From JANNFX01 sp031380225 (GTDB lineage: Bacteria > Pseudomonadota > Alphaproteobacteria > Rhizobiales > Hyphomicrobiaceae), in the NCBI GenBank assembly GCA_031380225.1, contig JANNFX010000195.1:1-5961 (forward strand): DNA of 5,961 bases, written 5' to 3'. The position numbers and the translations under genes are program-made. Positions 5,934-5,961 of this stretch are shown in pieces. Below the pieces are notes generated by a model. That model had not been told where the DNA came from. It was given only the letters and a program-made list of their open reading frames with translations, and searched no databases. Each line of letters opens with the position of its first letter. The first letter of the stretch is position 1.

Positions 5934-5961
5934 GTTGGGCTGAGCCCTTGCGAAGCCCAAC
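5934..5961. repeat. Palindromic element at the right edge, REP-like
   Basis: GTTGGGCT (5934-5941) and AGCCCAAC (5954-5961) are exact reverse complements around a 12-base loop; the window ends at the last paired base, so the stem may be longer. The loop contains a further AGCCC (5943-5947) that could pair instead with GGGCT (5937-5941). The form, TAGGTTGGGCT followed by a GAGC-type loop and AGCCCAAC, resembles short palindromes dispersed between genes in many proteobacterial genomes. It starts 12 bp after the tesA stop and could also serve as a transcript-end hairpin, though no T-tract is visible. Confidence 0.5.

Overview
The window reads as ordinary chromosomal DNA of an alphaproteobacterium, probably in the Hyphomicrobiales (Rhizobiales). 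This is inferred from moderately high GC, the alanine-rich style of the proteins, and family resemblance of the BI-1, GNAT and YbbAP proteins. No species can be named from sequence alone. There is no gene-free stretch over 300 bases, no rRNA or tRNA gene, no insertion sequence and no CRISPR array. Five complete protein genes and one partial gene account for almost all of the sequence.

Left part (1-903), all on the minus strand. A RelE/HigB-superfamily Gp49-like toxin gene runs off the left edge. Just upstream of it is a promoter whose spacer holds a perfect inverted repeat, and the predicted transcript start falls almost on the ATG. Next comes a phosphinothricin-acetyltransferase-like GNAT gene. 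It is separated from the upstream gene by a compact intrinsic terminator (about 853-881), whose U-tract shows that the GNAT gene starts at the ATG at 839 and not at an upstream TTG.

Middle (904-1831). A seven-helix Bax inhibitor-1 family membrane protein is encoded on the minus strand. It has its own leader with a candidate sigma70-type promoter, an A8T4 tract where an UP element would sit, and a 10-bp-period direct repeat near the transcript start.

Right part (1832-5921). This is a ybbA-ybbP operon on the minus strand (ATPase then FtsX/MacB-type permease, ATGA overlap) with a divergently transcribed tesA (periplasmic SGNH esterase/thioesterase/lysophospholipase) sharing a 98-bp intergenic region. 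It is the same layout as in Escherichia coli. The likely joint role is that the YbbAP ATPase-permease mobilises hydrophobic or acylated molecules at the inner membrane and TesA hydrolyses them in the periplasm. At the extreme right edge, 12 bp after tesA, lies a palindromic element of the type often dispersed in intergenic DNA; it is cut by the window end.

Nothing here amounts to a clearly new system. The points most worth a second look are the toxin promoter/operator with a probable leaderless start, the strand-asymmetric GNRA-loop terminator on which the GNAT gene abuts, and the edge palindrome.
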